Assembly: GCA_946478765.1 (NCBI GenBank)
Contig: CAMLDH010000010.1
Span: 1 to 29,066, forward strand
DNA: 29,066 nt
Source of the DNA: an uncultured Oxalobacteraceae bacterium
GTDB lineage: Bacteria; Pseudomonadota; Gammaproteobacteria; Burkholderiales; Burkholderiaceae
Direction of reading: 5' to 3'
A model generated the notes under the pieces. That model was given only the letters and a program-made list of their open reading frames with translations, made no database searches and was not told the origin of the DNA. Both the position numbers and the translations under genes were made by a program. Shown here one piece after another: positions 21,050 to 28,619 of the stretch; position 1 is the first letter of the stretch; every line of letters begins with the position of its first letter.

Positions 21050-21612
21050 TTTTTATAGGGCGTGGCGTCCAGTTGATGCCGCGCCCAATTCATTGCGTAC
21101 TGGGACGCGAGCGTAGGGTTTTTGCGCGCGATGATGATATTTTCGGCGTTCTTGTGCTGCGCGCTCCAGGTGAAATTGAAGCTGCCGGTGATCACGGTAG
21201 CATCCGGCGTTGCGGCGTCAATCACGAGAATTTTGTTGTGGGCATTTTGGTATTTCGTCTCCAGCCACACTGGAATACCGACAGCTGCCAAGTCAGGCAG
21301 CATCGACGATGCTATTTTGAAAAGCTGTTCCGCATCGGCCAATACGCGCACGTCGACGCCACGTCGGTGTGCAGCCATCAGCGTATTGGCGATCTTCTTG
21401 CTGGTCAACAGATAGGCTTGCACCAGCACCTGTTTGCGCGCGCCGACGATCTCATCGGCGATCGCGCCTTCAACGTTATCCCATGGTGCAAATACGGCTT
21501 GCAGTGTGCCTTGCGCGACTATCGCCGGCGTAGCGGCGTCCAGTGCAACGGCGCGCGGCGCAACGATGCCGGCGCAGATGCACGTTGCCGCAATGACCAG
21601 CCATTGCCTCAT
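21046..21612 (-). CDS. Exported phospholipase D / Nuc-family endonuclease-like protein
   Basis: A 188-residue protein with an N-terminal signal peptide (WLVIAATCICAGIVAPRAVA) and one HKD active-site motif: H-N-K-I-L-V-I-D near residues 126-133, followed by TVITGSFNFTWSAQHKNAEN, the usual downstream GSxN and E elements. Single-HKD proteins of this size belong to the Nuc group, which dimerise to make one active site; Salmonella Nuc cleaves nucleic acids. Action in the periplasm is likely from the signal. Substrate (DNA, RNA or phospholipid) is not set by the sequence. ATG 21612 overlaps the rsmB stop and its own stop overlaps the mscS start, both as ATGA. Confidence 0.88.
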   Translation of the reverse strand: MRQWLVIAATCICAGIVAPRAVALDAATPAIVAQGTLQAVFAPWDNVEGAIADEIVGARKQVLVQAYLLTSKKIANTLMAAHRRGVDVRVLADAEQLFKIASSMLPDLAAVGIPVWLETKYQNAHNKILVIDAATPDATVITGSFNFTWSAQHKNAENIIIARKNPTLASQYAMNWARHQLDATPYKK

Positions 21613-22865
21613 TTTTTACGTTCAAGCACCGCAGCAAAAAAGCCGTCGGTTTGATGCTCGTGCGGTGAAAGCTTCAAATAATCCTGCATGTCGAGCGCTA
21701 TTTTTTGTTCGGCCAGCACGTCTTTCATCGGCACCAATACAAAATCCGCATGAGAAGACATGAACTGCGTGGCGATTGCTTCGTTCTCTTCGTCGAGCAA
21801 ACTGCAGGTCGCATAGACCAGCCGTCCGCCCGGCTTCACCAAGCGTGCGGCACCGGACAGGATGGCCATCTGCTTGGCATTCAATTCGACCAGGGACTCC
21901 GGCGTCTGGCGCCATTTGACATCGGGATTGCGGCGCAAGGTGCCCAGACCGCTGCACGGCGCGTCGACCAGTACCCGATCGATCTTGCCGGCAAGGCGCT
22001 TGATCTTTGCATCGTTTTCATGGGCGATCAATACCGGATGCACATTCGACAAACCGCTTCTGGCCAAGCGGGGTTTCAGTTTCCCCAAACGCTTTTCCGA
22101 TACGTCAAACGCGTACAGGCGTCCAGTGTTGCGCATCGCGGCGCCCAGCGCCAAGGTCTTGCCGCCGGCTCCGGCGCAAAAATCGACGACCATCTCGCCG
22201 CGTTTGGCACCGACCACCTGGGACAATAATTGACTGCCCTCGTCCTGCACTTCGATCGAACCGTTTTTGAACAATGAAAGATTCTGCAGCGCAGGCTTTT
22301 TCAGTATCCGGATGCCCAACGGCGCATAAGGGGTCGGCTCGCACAGGATCGGCGCCGTCGCCAGTTCGGCGATCACGTCGTCGCGCGTGGATTTCAATGC
22401 ATTGACGCGCAAATCGAGTGGCGCCGGTCGGTTCAATGCGTCGGCCAGTTGCAACGTCTTTTCTTCGCCATGCCGTGCCACCAGTTTGTCGAATAGCCAT
22501 TGCGGCAAATTCGCACGCAACGCGACCGGCAGGGAGGCGCGGTCGATTTGCATCACGCGGCTCAGCCAGTCGGTTTCTTCCACCGACAATCCGCCGAGTG
22601 CATCAACACCGACGGCATCGGCCAAACCGAGCAAGGTCAGGCGGCGCATTGCCGGACCGATTCCGGATTCGGAAAAGCTGGCGTACACGGATTTATTGCG
22701 CAACAGGCCATACACGCCTTCGGCGATGGCCCCGCGTTCGCGGGAACCGATCCGGGGATGATCTTTAAAATAACGCGACAAGGTAACGTCGGCCGGGCCG
22801 GTAAAACGCAAAATTTCGCGCAGTACTTCTTCGGTGTAGCCAACGACCGCTGGTGGCAATCTCAT
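21609..22865 (-). CDS. rsmB: RsmB/NOP-family rRNA (cytosine-C5) methyltransferase
   Basis: A 418-residue SAM-dependent enzyme of the NOL1/NOP2/Sun family; RsmB methylates C967 of 16S rRNA. The N-terminal NusB-like helical domain (ILRFTGPADVTLSRYFKDHP, RERGAIAEGVYGLLRN) precedes the Rossmann methyltransferase domain. SAM-binding motif I is VVDFCAGAGGKTLALG. The two catalytic cysteines are in VDAPCSGLGTLRRNPD and YATCSLLDEEN. EVQDEGSQLL and TDGFFAAVLERK are further family marks. AAAGGA precedes ATG 22865. It lies 35 bases after purN. RsmB is usually next to fmt/def; the association with purN here is different, so an RsmF- or other NOP-type specificity is possible. Confidence 0.88.
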   Translation of the reverse strand: MRLPPAVVGYTEEVLREILRFTGPADVTLSRYFKDHPRIGSRERGAIAEGVYGLLRNKSVYASFSESGIGPAMRRLTLLGLADAVGVDALGGLSVEETDWLSRVMQIDRASLPVALRANLPQWLFDKLVARHGEEKTLQLADALNRPAPLDLRVNALKSTRDDVIAELATAPILCEPTPYAPLGIRILKKPALQNLSLFKNGSIEVQDEGSQLLSQVVGAKRGEMVVDFCAGAGGKTLALGAAMRNTGRLYAFDVSEKRLGKLKPRLARSGLSNVHPVLIAHENDAKIKRLAGKIDRVLVDAPCSGLGTLRRNPDVKWRQTPESLVELNAKQMAILSGAARLVKPGGRLVYATCSLLDEENEAIATQFMSSHADFVLVPMKDVLAEQKIALDMQDYLKLSPHEHQTDGFFAAVLERKK

Positions 22866-22900
22866 ACAGAATCCTTTTAATAATCTTGTTTGCTGCCTTA

Positions 22901-23515
22901 CTACTGCTGGTCTGTAGCCACATGCACACGGTTGTTTTCGAGCGTCAGCTTATTCTCGACGAACCAGCGAACGGCGCGCGGATAAATCACATGTTCCTGA
23001 ACCAGCACGCGCGCGGACAGCGTATCTTCCGTGTCGCCGGCCACGACCGGTACTGCCGCCTGTGCCACAACCGGCCCATGGTCGAGGTCCGCCGTGACGA
23101 AATGCACCGTGGCGCCATGCACCTTGACGCCTGCGGCCAACGCCTGGCGATGCGTTGCCAGACCGGGGAAACTCGGCAACAGCGATGGATGAATATTGAG
23201 CATGCGGCCGGCGTAATGGTCGACGAACGGCGCCGTAAGAATACGCATAAAGCCAGCGAGCACCACCAGATCGGGGGCGAACCGGTCAATCGCGACCTGG
23301 AGCGCAGTATCGAATGTTTCGCGCGTGGGGAAATCCTTATTGGCCACGACTGCGGTCGGAATGCCTTGTTCCGCAGCGAACACCAACCCTTCAGCATCGG
23401 CCTTGTTGCTGATCACTGCGGCGATCCTGGCTGCCCATTGCTCGGCCTGCGCCGCGCGGACGATGGCTTGCATATTGCTGCCACGCCCCGAAATCAAAAT
23501 AACGATATTTCTCAT
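22901..23515 (-). CDS. purN: Phosphoribosylglycinamide formyltransferase (formate-THF type)
   Basis: A 204-residue cytoplasmic enzyme that transfers a formyl group from 10-formyl-THF to GAR, step three of purine synthesis. Motifs: ILISGRGSNMQA (phosphate-binding loop), VVLAGFMRIL, the catalytic N107 and H109 in NIHPSLLPSFPG, and TADLDHGPVVAQ with the catalytic aspartate (D145). Length equals the family norm. ATG 23515 is chosen because it begins exactly at the family N-terminus; ATG 23524 is also possible. No ribosome site is visible and a -10-like TACAAT lies only about 10 bases upstream, so the mRNA may be nearly leaderless or the promoter lies further up. Confidence 0.95.
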   Translation of the reverse strand: MRNIVILISGRGSNMQAIVRAAQAEQWAARIAAVISNKADAEGLVFAAEQGIPTAVVANKDFPTRETFDTALQVAIDRFAPDLVVLAGFMRILTAPFVDHYAGRMLNIHPSLLPSFPGLATHRQALAAGVKVHGATVHFVTADLDHGPVVAQAAVPVVAGDTEDTLSARVLVQEHVIYPRAVRWFVENKLTLENNRVHVATDQQ

Positions 23516-23565
23516 GGCGCGCATTGTACCGTACCGCTGCAGCCCGGATGCCGGCGCCGATCCAA

Positions 23566-23592
23566 TAAAAAAGCCGACCAAAGGGTCGGCTT
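23566..23592 (-). terminator. Intrinsic terminator of the RNase-barstar unit
   Basis: On the minus strand AAGCCGACC-CTTT-GGTCGGCTT followed by TTTTATTGG. It insulates purN from the upstream unit. Confidence 0.92.
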
Positions 23593-23616
23593 GTTGGCGT
23601 TTCAAGATAGCGTGGC

Positions 23617-24015
23617 CTATTGAAAGGAATAAAACACGCGAAACGAGACTTTCTTGTCAGCCCAGAAATCGGCTGCATCGCGGAACACGTCCAGCAGCGT
23701 TTCGCGCGCTTCCTTGTCGAATTTCGGTGTATTCGGCAATTGTTCCAGAACCACCAGAAAACCCGGCTGCGGTCCTGCTTTATGTGCCAGGTCTGTCAGG
23801 CAGTCCCTCAGCGCGTCGAAATTCTTGCCGAAGTGCTTGGGAAAATGAAAAGCATTGGCAATGATAGCCAGTACCTGCTGCTTGGTGGTCGCTTCAGCAC
23901 AGTATGCGTACAGAAAATGCTGCCCGAGACGGGCCGCCTCTTTCTGCAAATCCGTCACGCGAAATGCACGGATGGACTGCACCACATTGGGTGGCACGGT
24001 TGTAAGCAGGTTCAT
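23617..24015 (-). CDS. Barstar-family ribonuclease inhibitor
   Basis: A 132-residue cytoplasmic protein with no signal peptide. The barstar core is recognisable: TKQQVLAIIANAFHFPKHFG then KNFDALRDCLTDL, the helix that plugs the RNase active site in Bacillus barstar (where two aspartates contact the catalytic residues). A beta-strand LVVLEQL and a C-terminal helix with a final strand VSFRVFYS follow. GGGAGA precedes ATG 24015; the frame's earlier start at 24075 is less likely. It lies 64 bases behind the secreted guanyl-RNase gene on the same strand and most likely protects the cell from it. Confidence 0.85.
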   Translation of the reverse strand: MNLLTTVPPNVVQSIRAFRVTDLQKEAARLGQHFLYAYCAEATTKQQVLAIIANAFHFPKHFGKNFDALRDCLTDLAHKAGPQPGFLVVLEQLPNTPKFDKEARETLLDVFRDAADFWADKKVSFRVFYSFQ

Positions 24016-24079
24016 GTCTCCCTCAACTCGCGGGGTTATATTTGCATTTATTCTGTGCAGTGACTCAATTCGCATGCCA

Positions 24080-24454
24080 TTACTCTTTTACACGCCTGAA
24101 CGTCGCATAATGATCGTCGGTATAGTAATAATTCTGTGATGCCATCGATTCGCCGCCAACGATAATGCGCCGTGCGCCGCGGTTGCGCACTCCCGCAGTC
24201 TTGACCGTAAATTCATGATAATACCCGCGCTTCTGCTTGGGTAAAACCCCCTCATAATTGCCAAACACGGCACCATCCTTGGCATACGAAAAAGGTCCGC
24301 CCTGCTTGATCGATACCAGTGTCTTGCGCGCGTCGACCGGCAAATCGGCCCATGCGACGATCCCGATCGATGCTGCGTCTTTTGCAAAAACATTAAAAGA
24401 CAGTAATAACGCAACGAGAAAAAATAAACCGCTTCTCAGTGCATGGGCATTCAC
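24080..24454 (-). CDS. Secreted guanyl-specific ribonuclease (N1/T1/barnase-Sa family)
   Basis: A 124-residue protein: signal peptide ALRSGLFFLVALLLSFNVFA, then a compact microbial RNase domain. Family motifs are LPVDARKTLVSIKQGGPF with DG(A)VF(G)NYEG, and the catalytic set E81 in GYYHEFTVKT, R95 in NRGARRIIVGGE and H115 in YYTDDHYATF. The E-to-R distance of 14 equals that of barnase. It would cleave RNA after guanosine outside the cytoplasm. GTG 24454 is taken as the start since AAGGAAA lies 5-8 bases upstream and the signal peptide follows at once; the longer frame to 24568 lacks both. A barstar-like inhibitor follows. Confidence 0.9.
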   Translation of the reverse strand: MNAHALRSGLFFLVALLLSFNVFAKDAASIGIVAWADLPVDARKTLVSIKQGGPFSYAKDGAVFGNYEGVLPKQKRGYYHEFTVKTAGVRNRGARRIIVGGESMASQNYYYTDDHYATFRRVKE

Positions 24455-24519
24455 AGTCGTTTCCTTATAATTTTTGTTGCAAATTAGGCAATAATGAAAA
24501 GGACGATACCGTAGGGTAA

Positions 24520-24535
24520 CGTGTTGTACAACACG
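24520..24535. promoter_or_regulatory. Perfect 16-bp palindrome in the RNase promoter region
   Basis: CGTGTTGTACAACACG, about 65 bases upstream of the RNase start codon. On the minus strand TTGATT lies just before it and TACCCT right after, at a 17-base spacing, so it may fill the spacer of the promoter; TTGTAC/TATCGT is an alternative overlapping pair. A dimeric repressor or MerR-type operator would fit. Confidence 0.55.
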
Positions 24536-24604
24536 AATCAACCTGTATTGCCAGAATGCCGTTCTCAAATGCCGGATTTGATTCCAGTTTCATATCACTT
24601 GCAC

Positions 24605-24616
24605 CCAACATGTTGG
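24605..24616. repeat. 12-bp palindrome CCAACATGTTGG
   Basis: A second perfect palindrome about 80 bases further upstream of the RNase gene. It is different in sequence from the first. The rest of the 425-base spacer between the RNase gene and 24880 shows no gene. Confidence 0.35.
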
Positions 24617-24879
24617 AAATCTGACACGAGAACCAATTCCCGCGCGGCTGCGCCAGATGCCGGCAGTCATCGTTGCGCCGCACGGTTATTGTATTTTCAT
24701 TAAAATTCCATGCTCCGATAGCGCCCGTAGTGCAAACAAGTCAATTTGATACGCGTCTCCAACGGATACAAATTGTTTCAATAGTTACCGCGATCTTGCC
24801 AATCCGTTGTAGTGCCTTGCCATGATCCTGGCGTTAAATATAGGCAGGTCATGCACTGCAATATCGAAGGAGGACCATC

Positions 24880-25209
24880 ATGAAAAACGTTTCAAGAACG
24901 GCAATCGCCGTATCAATCGCCGGTGCTGCCTTAATGTTAAGCCCGCCATTGGCAATGGCACATGATCAAGCCCGCGTGAGCTGGTCAGTCAGTGTCGGCA
25001 CGCCCTATCCGGCGCCGGTTTATGGCCCGCCGCCGGTCGTTTATGTAGCACCGCAGCCTGTCTACGTGCAGCCGCGCCCCGTGTATGTGGAAAGCGTGCC
25101 GGTCGTGCAATATCGCAGCTACTACCCGCAGCCGTACTATGTTGAAGAAGTGCGTTACAAAAAGCACCATCACTGGAAGCACCATCACCAGTACCGCTAT
25201 GACGATTGA
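24880..25209 (+). CDS. Exported proline/tyrosine/valine-rich protein with histidine-rich C-terminus
   Basis: A 109-residue protein with a signal peptide (TAIAVSIAGAALMLSPPLAMA|HD) and a low-complexity mature part. After SWSVSVGTPYPAPVYGPPP come repeats of the type VY-VAPQ, PVYVQPR, PVYVES, then YYPQPYYVEEV. The end is KKHHHWKHHHQYRYDD, six histidines in seven non-tryptophan positions, which could bind metal. Similar short 'PxYV'-rich periplasmic or outer-membrane-associated proteins of unknown role are common in Burkholderiales. The ribosome site AAGGAGG is near perfect, suggesting high expression. It stands alone and converges on the patatin-like gene. Confidence 0.75.
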   Translation: MKNVSRTAIAVSIAGAALMLSPPLAMAHDQARVSWSVSVGTPYPAPVYGPPPVVYVAPQPVYVQPRPVYVESVPVVQYRSYYPQPYYVEEVRYKKHHHWKHHHQYRYDD

Positions 25210-25234
25210 CGCGTTCCCGGCATGCGGGAACGCG
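25210..25234. terminator. Hairpin between convergent genes, no T-tract
   Basis: CGCGTTCCCG-GCATG-CGGGAACGCG, a perfect 10-bp stem directly after the stop codon of the exported-protein gene. It lacks a T-run on either side, so it is more likely an mRNA-protecting or weak Rho-independent structure. Confidence 0.5.
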
Positions 25235-25310
25235 CGTAGTGGAAGTTGGATTATCGAATGACCCGGACGAGCTTCGACTTCTCGGTCTTTGATTTCCCGA
25301 CGCGCGTGCT

Positions 25311-26537
25311 CTACGCGGTCGCACTCGCATTCGCTACCACGCCTTCGGGATGCGCATTGGCGCCATGTTCAGCGCCGAAAAAAGTCAGCACGTCAGCGCG
25401 GCGCGCAAGTGTATCAAGCTGTCCCAAGCGGAGGAGCTCGCAGGTATAGCTGGCTTCAAATAACAAATACGATGCCAATGCCGAGCCGCGCACCTCGGTC
25501 GCCCCAATAGCAGCCAGCATCATCCTGACCGGGGCGGGCAAGCTGCCGACGTGGCGGCTTGCTATTTCGTCCAGGCGCTCGGACGGTGCAATGATCAGCA
25601 TCTCGATCGGCCGCAACGGCGTCTTGGCCTTTTGCTCTTCCGGCAAGAACGACAGAGTCAGGTTGATACGATTCATGCGCTCGATATCGACCGCAAGACT
25701 ATCGAGAAAGATGCTGGACATCGCATGACCGGCAATTTGCGCCAGACTCGGGTATTGCGCAAATTGCGATGTGTCGCGTACCGGCTCGGTCAGTCGTCCG
25801 GCGCCGATCACCAGCACCTTTTCCGCCCCCAAATGAATTGCCGGGGAAATCGGCGCCAGCTGGCGCATCGCGCCATCGCCGAAGTATTCGCGACGCCCGT
25901 CACAGTAAATCGGGGTCGCCGGAAAAATGAGCGGAATGGCGGACGATGCAAGCAAATGTTCGAGGCCGATCTGGCCGCGCATCGCAATGCGCTGCATGCG
26001 TATCCACGGCTCGATGTCGGCTTCGGTCTGATAAAACGTGATGTGCTGCCCTGCCGTGTACGACGATGCCGTCACCGCCAGCGCATGCAAGGAGCCGTCT
26101 GCCAGCGCGGCATCGAGCCGCGGGAAATTCAGCATCCGGTTCAGCAACGTGACCAGCGGTGTATTGTCGAGCAGCGAACTCGGCGGATGCGCATGCCATT
26201 TGCGCAACAGCCAGCCGAACGACAGCAACGACAGCCATTTCGCGCCCGAGCGCATCACGCCCAGCGAGTCGGCGCGATACACCTGTTCGACCGTGAAGTG
26301 TTCCCAGACTTGCACAAGCTTTTCCAGTCCCTCGCCGAAATTGTCCGCATGACATGCAAGTGCGGTCGCATTGATGGCGCCGGCCGAGGTGCCGCAAATA
26401 ATGTCGTAGGGATTGCGATCCGGCGCCCAGCCGGCTTCATGCAGGATCGAAGAAACGGCTTGCAAAACGCCGACCTGGTATGCGCCCCGCGCGCCACCTC
26501 CGGTCAAAACAAGTCCTGTTTTCTTTTTGTTCCCCAT
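25311..26537 (-). CDS. Patatin-like phospholipase
   Basis: A 408-residue serine acyl hydrolase. The patatin domain fills residues 7-235: oxyanion loop GGGARGAYQ (13-21), nucleophile elbow ICGTSAGAINA (S51), and the catalytic aspartate in YFGDGAMRQLAPISPA. The C-terminal 170 residues are helical and contain no second known domain; this layout resembles DUF3336-free bacterial patatin-like proteins. No signal peptide, so cytoplasmic or membrane-associated. It would hydrolyse lipid acyl esters; its target is unknown. The start follows an ordinary spacer; the gene is read alone, convergent with the His-rich protein gene. Confidence 0.88.
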   Translation of the reverse strand: MGNKKKTGLVLTGGGARGAYQVGVLQAVSSILHEAGWAPDRNPYDIICGTSAGAINATALACHADNFGEGLEKLVQVWEHFTVEQVYRADSLGVMRSGAKWLSLLSFGWLLRKWHAHPPSSLLDNTPLVTLLNRMLNFPRLDAALADGSLHALAVTASSYTAGQHITFYQTEADIEPWIRMQRIAMRGQIGLEHLLASSAIPLIFPATPIYCDGRREYFGDGAMRQLAPISPAIHLGAEKVLVIGAGRLTEPVRDTSQFAQYPSLAQIAGHAMSSIFLDSLAVDIERMNRINLTLSFLPEEQKAKTPLRPIEMLIIAPSERLDEIASRHVGSLPAPVRMMLAAIGATEVRGSALASYLLFEASYTCELLRLGQLDTLARRADVLTFFGAEHGANAHPEGVVANASATA

Positions 26538-26593
26538 AGCAACAGATTAGCAGGGAGTGTATTGTTTGTGGAGAACAGAGGCTATTGCTGCAT

Positions 26594-26623
26594 GAAAAAA
26601 ACAACGCCGGGCAAACCCGGCGT
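26594..26623 (-). terminator. Intrinsic terminator of ggt
   Basis: On the minus strand ACGCCGGG-TTTG-CCCGGCGT followed by TGTTTTTTT; it lies 25 bases beyond the ggt stop. Confidence 0.92.
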
Positions 26624-26647
26624 ATTGATGTACGTTCAAGCTGAAAA

Positions 26648-28441
26648 TCAATCGCCTTTCACGATGCCCTCGCGCCGCGGGTCGGCACCGCCGAACCACA
26701 TCTCTTCGCCATGGATATTCACGCGCATGATGCCTTGCAAGCCGGAGGTTTGCTCCATCACCCGCACGTTATGGCCTTTGGCCTTCAGCGCCTCAATCAA
26801 GGCATCCGATACGCGTCCCTGCTCCAACTCGGTAGGACCGTTGCGGCTGCCGAAGTTCGGCAAGCTGATTGCCTGCTGCACATTCAGTCCCCAATCCATC
26901 GTGCCGACCAATACCTTGCCGACGTAATTGATGATCGCGGAACCGCCCGGCGAACCGGTCGACAACAGCAGCTTCTTGCTGTCCTTGTCGAACACGAAAG
27001 TCGGCGCCATCGAACTGCGCGGCCGCTTGCCGGCCTGTACCCGATTCGCGATCGGGCCATTCGCATCGGCGGCATCGAAGGAGAAATCGGTCAGCTGATT
27101 GTTGAGTAAAAAACCGTCGACCATCTGGCGCGAACCAAATGCATCTTCGATCGTGGTCGTCATCGAGATCGCATTGCCGTTGGCATCGACGATTGAAATG
27201 TGCGATGTCGAAGGCAATTCGGGCGAGGTGTCCAAACCCCATGCGACGCTCATTGCGGGTGGCGTACCGAACTTGGCCGGCCCCATCGACTTGTCGGTGA
27301 TCAGTGCAGCGCGCTCGGCCAAGTACTTTTTATCCAACAATGGCTTGATGCTGTTGCCCGACAGCGGCACAAAATCGGTATCGGCCACATAGCGGCCGCG
27401 ATCCGCATAGGCAAGACGTCCCGCTTCTGAAAACAGGTGGATCGCCTCCGCATCCAGCGCACCGTCTTTTGGCGCAAAACCGCTGATATCCCGGGTCTCC
27501 AGCATACCCAGCATCTGCGCAATCGCGATACCGCCGGACGACGGCGGCGGCATGCCGCACACAGTCCATTTCTTGTAATCGGTGCAGATGGGCTCGCGCA
27601 CTTTCGCCTGGTAGCCGGCAATATCGGCAGCGCTCAAGCCGCCCGGATTGGCCGGATGGCTTTTGACTTTGGCTTCGATGTCTTGCGCAATGTGGCCTTT
27701 ATAAAAAGCATCCGCGCCGCCGGTGGCGATTTCGCGCAGCACTTTCGCCAGTGCCGGATTTTTCAGCACATGGCCAACCGGTCGCGGATTGCCTTCCCGA
27801 TCGTAAAAATACGCGGCCGCCGCTGCATCGTTTTTCAGGTATTTCTCGGACTTGAGCAAAGTATGCAAACGCGGGCTGACCGCGAAGCCGTCGTCGGCCA
27901 GTTTGATCGCCGGCGCAAACAATGCCGCCCAAGACAGCTTGCCATACTGCTTGTGCGCCAATTCCAGCATGCGCAGCACGCCGGGCGCGCCGGTCGAACG
28001 GCCGCCGACCACGCCATCATAAAAGTTCATGGCCTTGCCGTCCGCCGTCTGGAACAGTTTTTCGGTGGCGGTAGCAGGCGCAGTCTCGCGCCCATCGAAC
28101 GCCTTGACTGTGCTGCCATCAAAATGCATCAGGAAAGCGCCGCCGCCGATGCCGGACGACTGCGGCTCCACCAGCGTCAGCACCATCTGTGTTGCAATTG
28201 CCGCATCGATCGCGGAGCCGCCCGCCTTGAGTATCTGATAGCCGGCCTCGGTCGCCAGCGGATTGGCCGCAGCGACCATGAATTTTTTCGATACCACGCC
28301 GGCTTTCTCGGCATAGCCGCTCGCCGCCTCCGGTGCCTGCATGCCGGTTTCGGGCGCTTTGTACTGGAAGGTCGGCGCAGTCGTGCATGCACTTAACAGC
28401 GCTGCGGCAAACGCGATGGAAGTCAATCTGGTTCTGATCAT
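26648..28441 (-). CDS. ggt: Gamma-glutamyltransferase (glutathione hydrolase), lipoprotein
   Basis: A 597-residue N-terminal-nucleophile hydrolase that cleaves gamma-glutamyl bonds, chiefly of glutathione, outside the cytoplasm. The N-terminus MIRTRLTSIAFAAALLSACTT has a lipobox LLSAC with the lipidated cysteine at 19, so the protein should be anchored to a membrane. Family motifs run through it: MVAAANPLATEAGYQILKAG, EPQSSGIGGGAFLMH, DGRETAP, GGRSTGAPGV, MPPPSSGGIA. The autoprocessing and catalytic threonine is T412 in PSTSHISIVD, and the oxyanion glycines are in STGSPGGSAII. ATG 28441 has GGAGGCGC upstream; an earlier start at 28546 would cross a terminator hairpin. Full length for the family. 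Confidence 0.95.
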   Translation of the reverse strand: MIRTRLTSIAFAAALLSACTTAPTFQYKAPETGMQAPEAASGYAEKAGVVSKKFMVAAANPLATEAGYQILKAGGSAIDAAIATQMVLTLVEPQSSGIGGGAFLMHFDGSTVKAFDGRETAPATATEKLFQTADGKAMNFYDGVVGGRSTGAPGVLRMLELAHKQYGKLSWAALFAPAIKLADDGFAVSPRLHTLLKSEKYLKNDAAAAAYFYDREGNPRPVGHVLKNPALAKVLREIATGGADAFYKGHIAQDIEAKVKSHPANPGGLSAADIAGYQAKVREPICTDYKKWTVCGMPPPSSGGIAIAQMLGMLETRDISGFAPKDGALDAEAIHLFSEAGRLAYADRGRYVADTDFVPLSGNSIKPLLDKKYLAERAALITDKSMGPAKFGTPPAMSVAWGLDTSPELPSTSHISIVDANGNAISMTTTIEDAFGSRQMVDGFLLNNQLTDFSFDAADANGPIANRVQAGKRPRSSMAPTFVFDKDSKKLLLSTGSPGGSAIINYVGKVLVGTMDWGLNVQQAISLPNFGSRNGPTELEQGRVSDALIEALKAKGHNVRVMEQTSGLQGIMRVNIHGEEMWFGGADPRREGIVKGD

Positions 28442-28454
28442 TAGCGCCTCCGAA

Positions 28455-28482
28455 AATAAAAAGGCAAGCGCGAGGCTTGCCT
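28455..28482 (-). terminator. Terminator/attenuator hairpin directly upstream of ggt
   Basis: On the minus strand AGGCAAGC-CTCGC-GCTTGCCT (8-bp perfect stem, 5-base loop) is followed by TTTTATTTTC, then the ggt ribosome site GGAGGCGC and ATG. Only about 14 bases separate the T-tract from the start codon. It looks like a full intrinsic terminator lying inside any possible ggt leader. The upstream SDR gene ends 137 bases before it. Confidence 0.8.
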
Positions 28483-28619
28483 GGTGAGTATAGTCAGCTT
28501 GGCGGCAACTGTCATTGCACATTGCCATTCGTGCAATCGACAGCAATCGATTATGCCTGCGCTTTCTGCGTCACTTTTTGACGGAAAGCAATACCGCAGG
28601 TAAATTTTTCTTATCGCGA

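Noticed and set aside
25551..26927. A 458-codon open frame on the plus strand
   Set aside because: It lies antisense to the patatin-like gene, which has full catalytic motifs; its translation is rich in R, Q and H without domains, and it has no ribosome site. Typical antisense shadow in GC-rich DNA.
27437..28396. A 319-codon plus-strand frame
   Set aside because: Antisense to ggt, whose motifs are complete.
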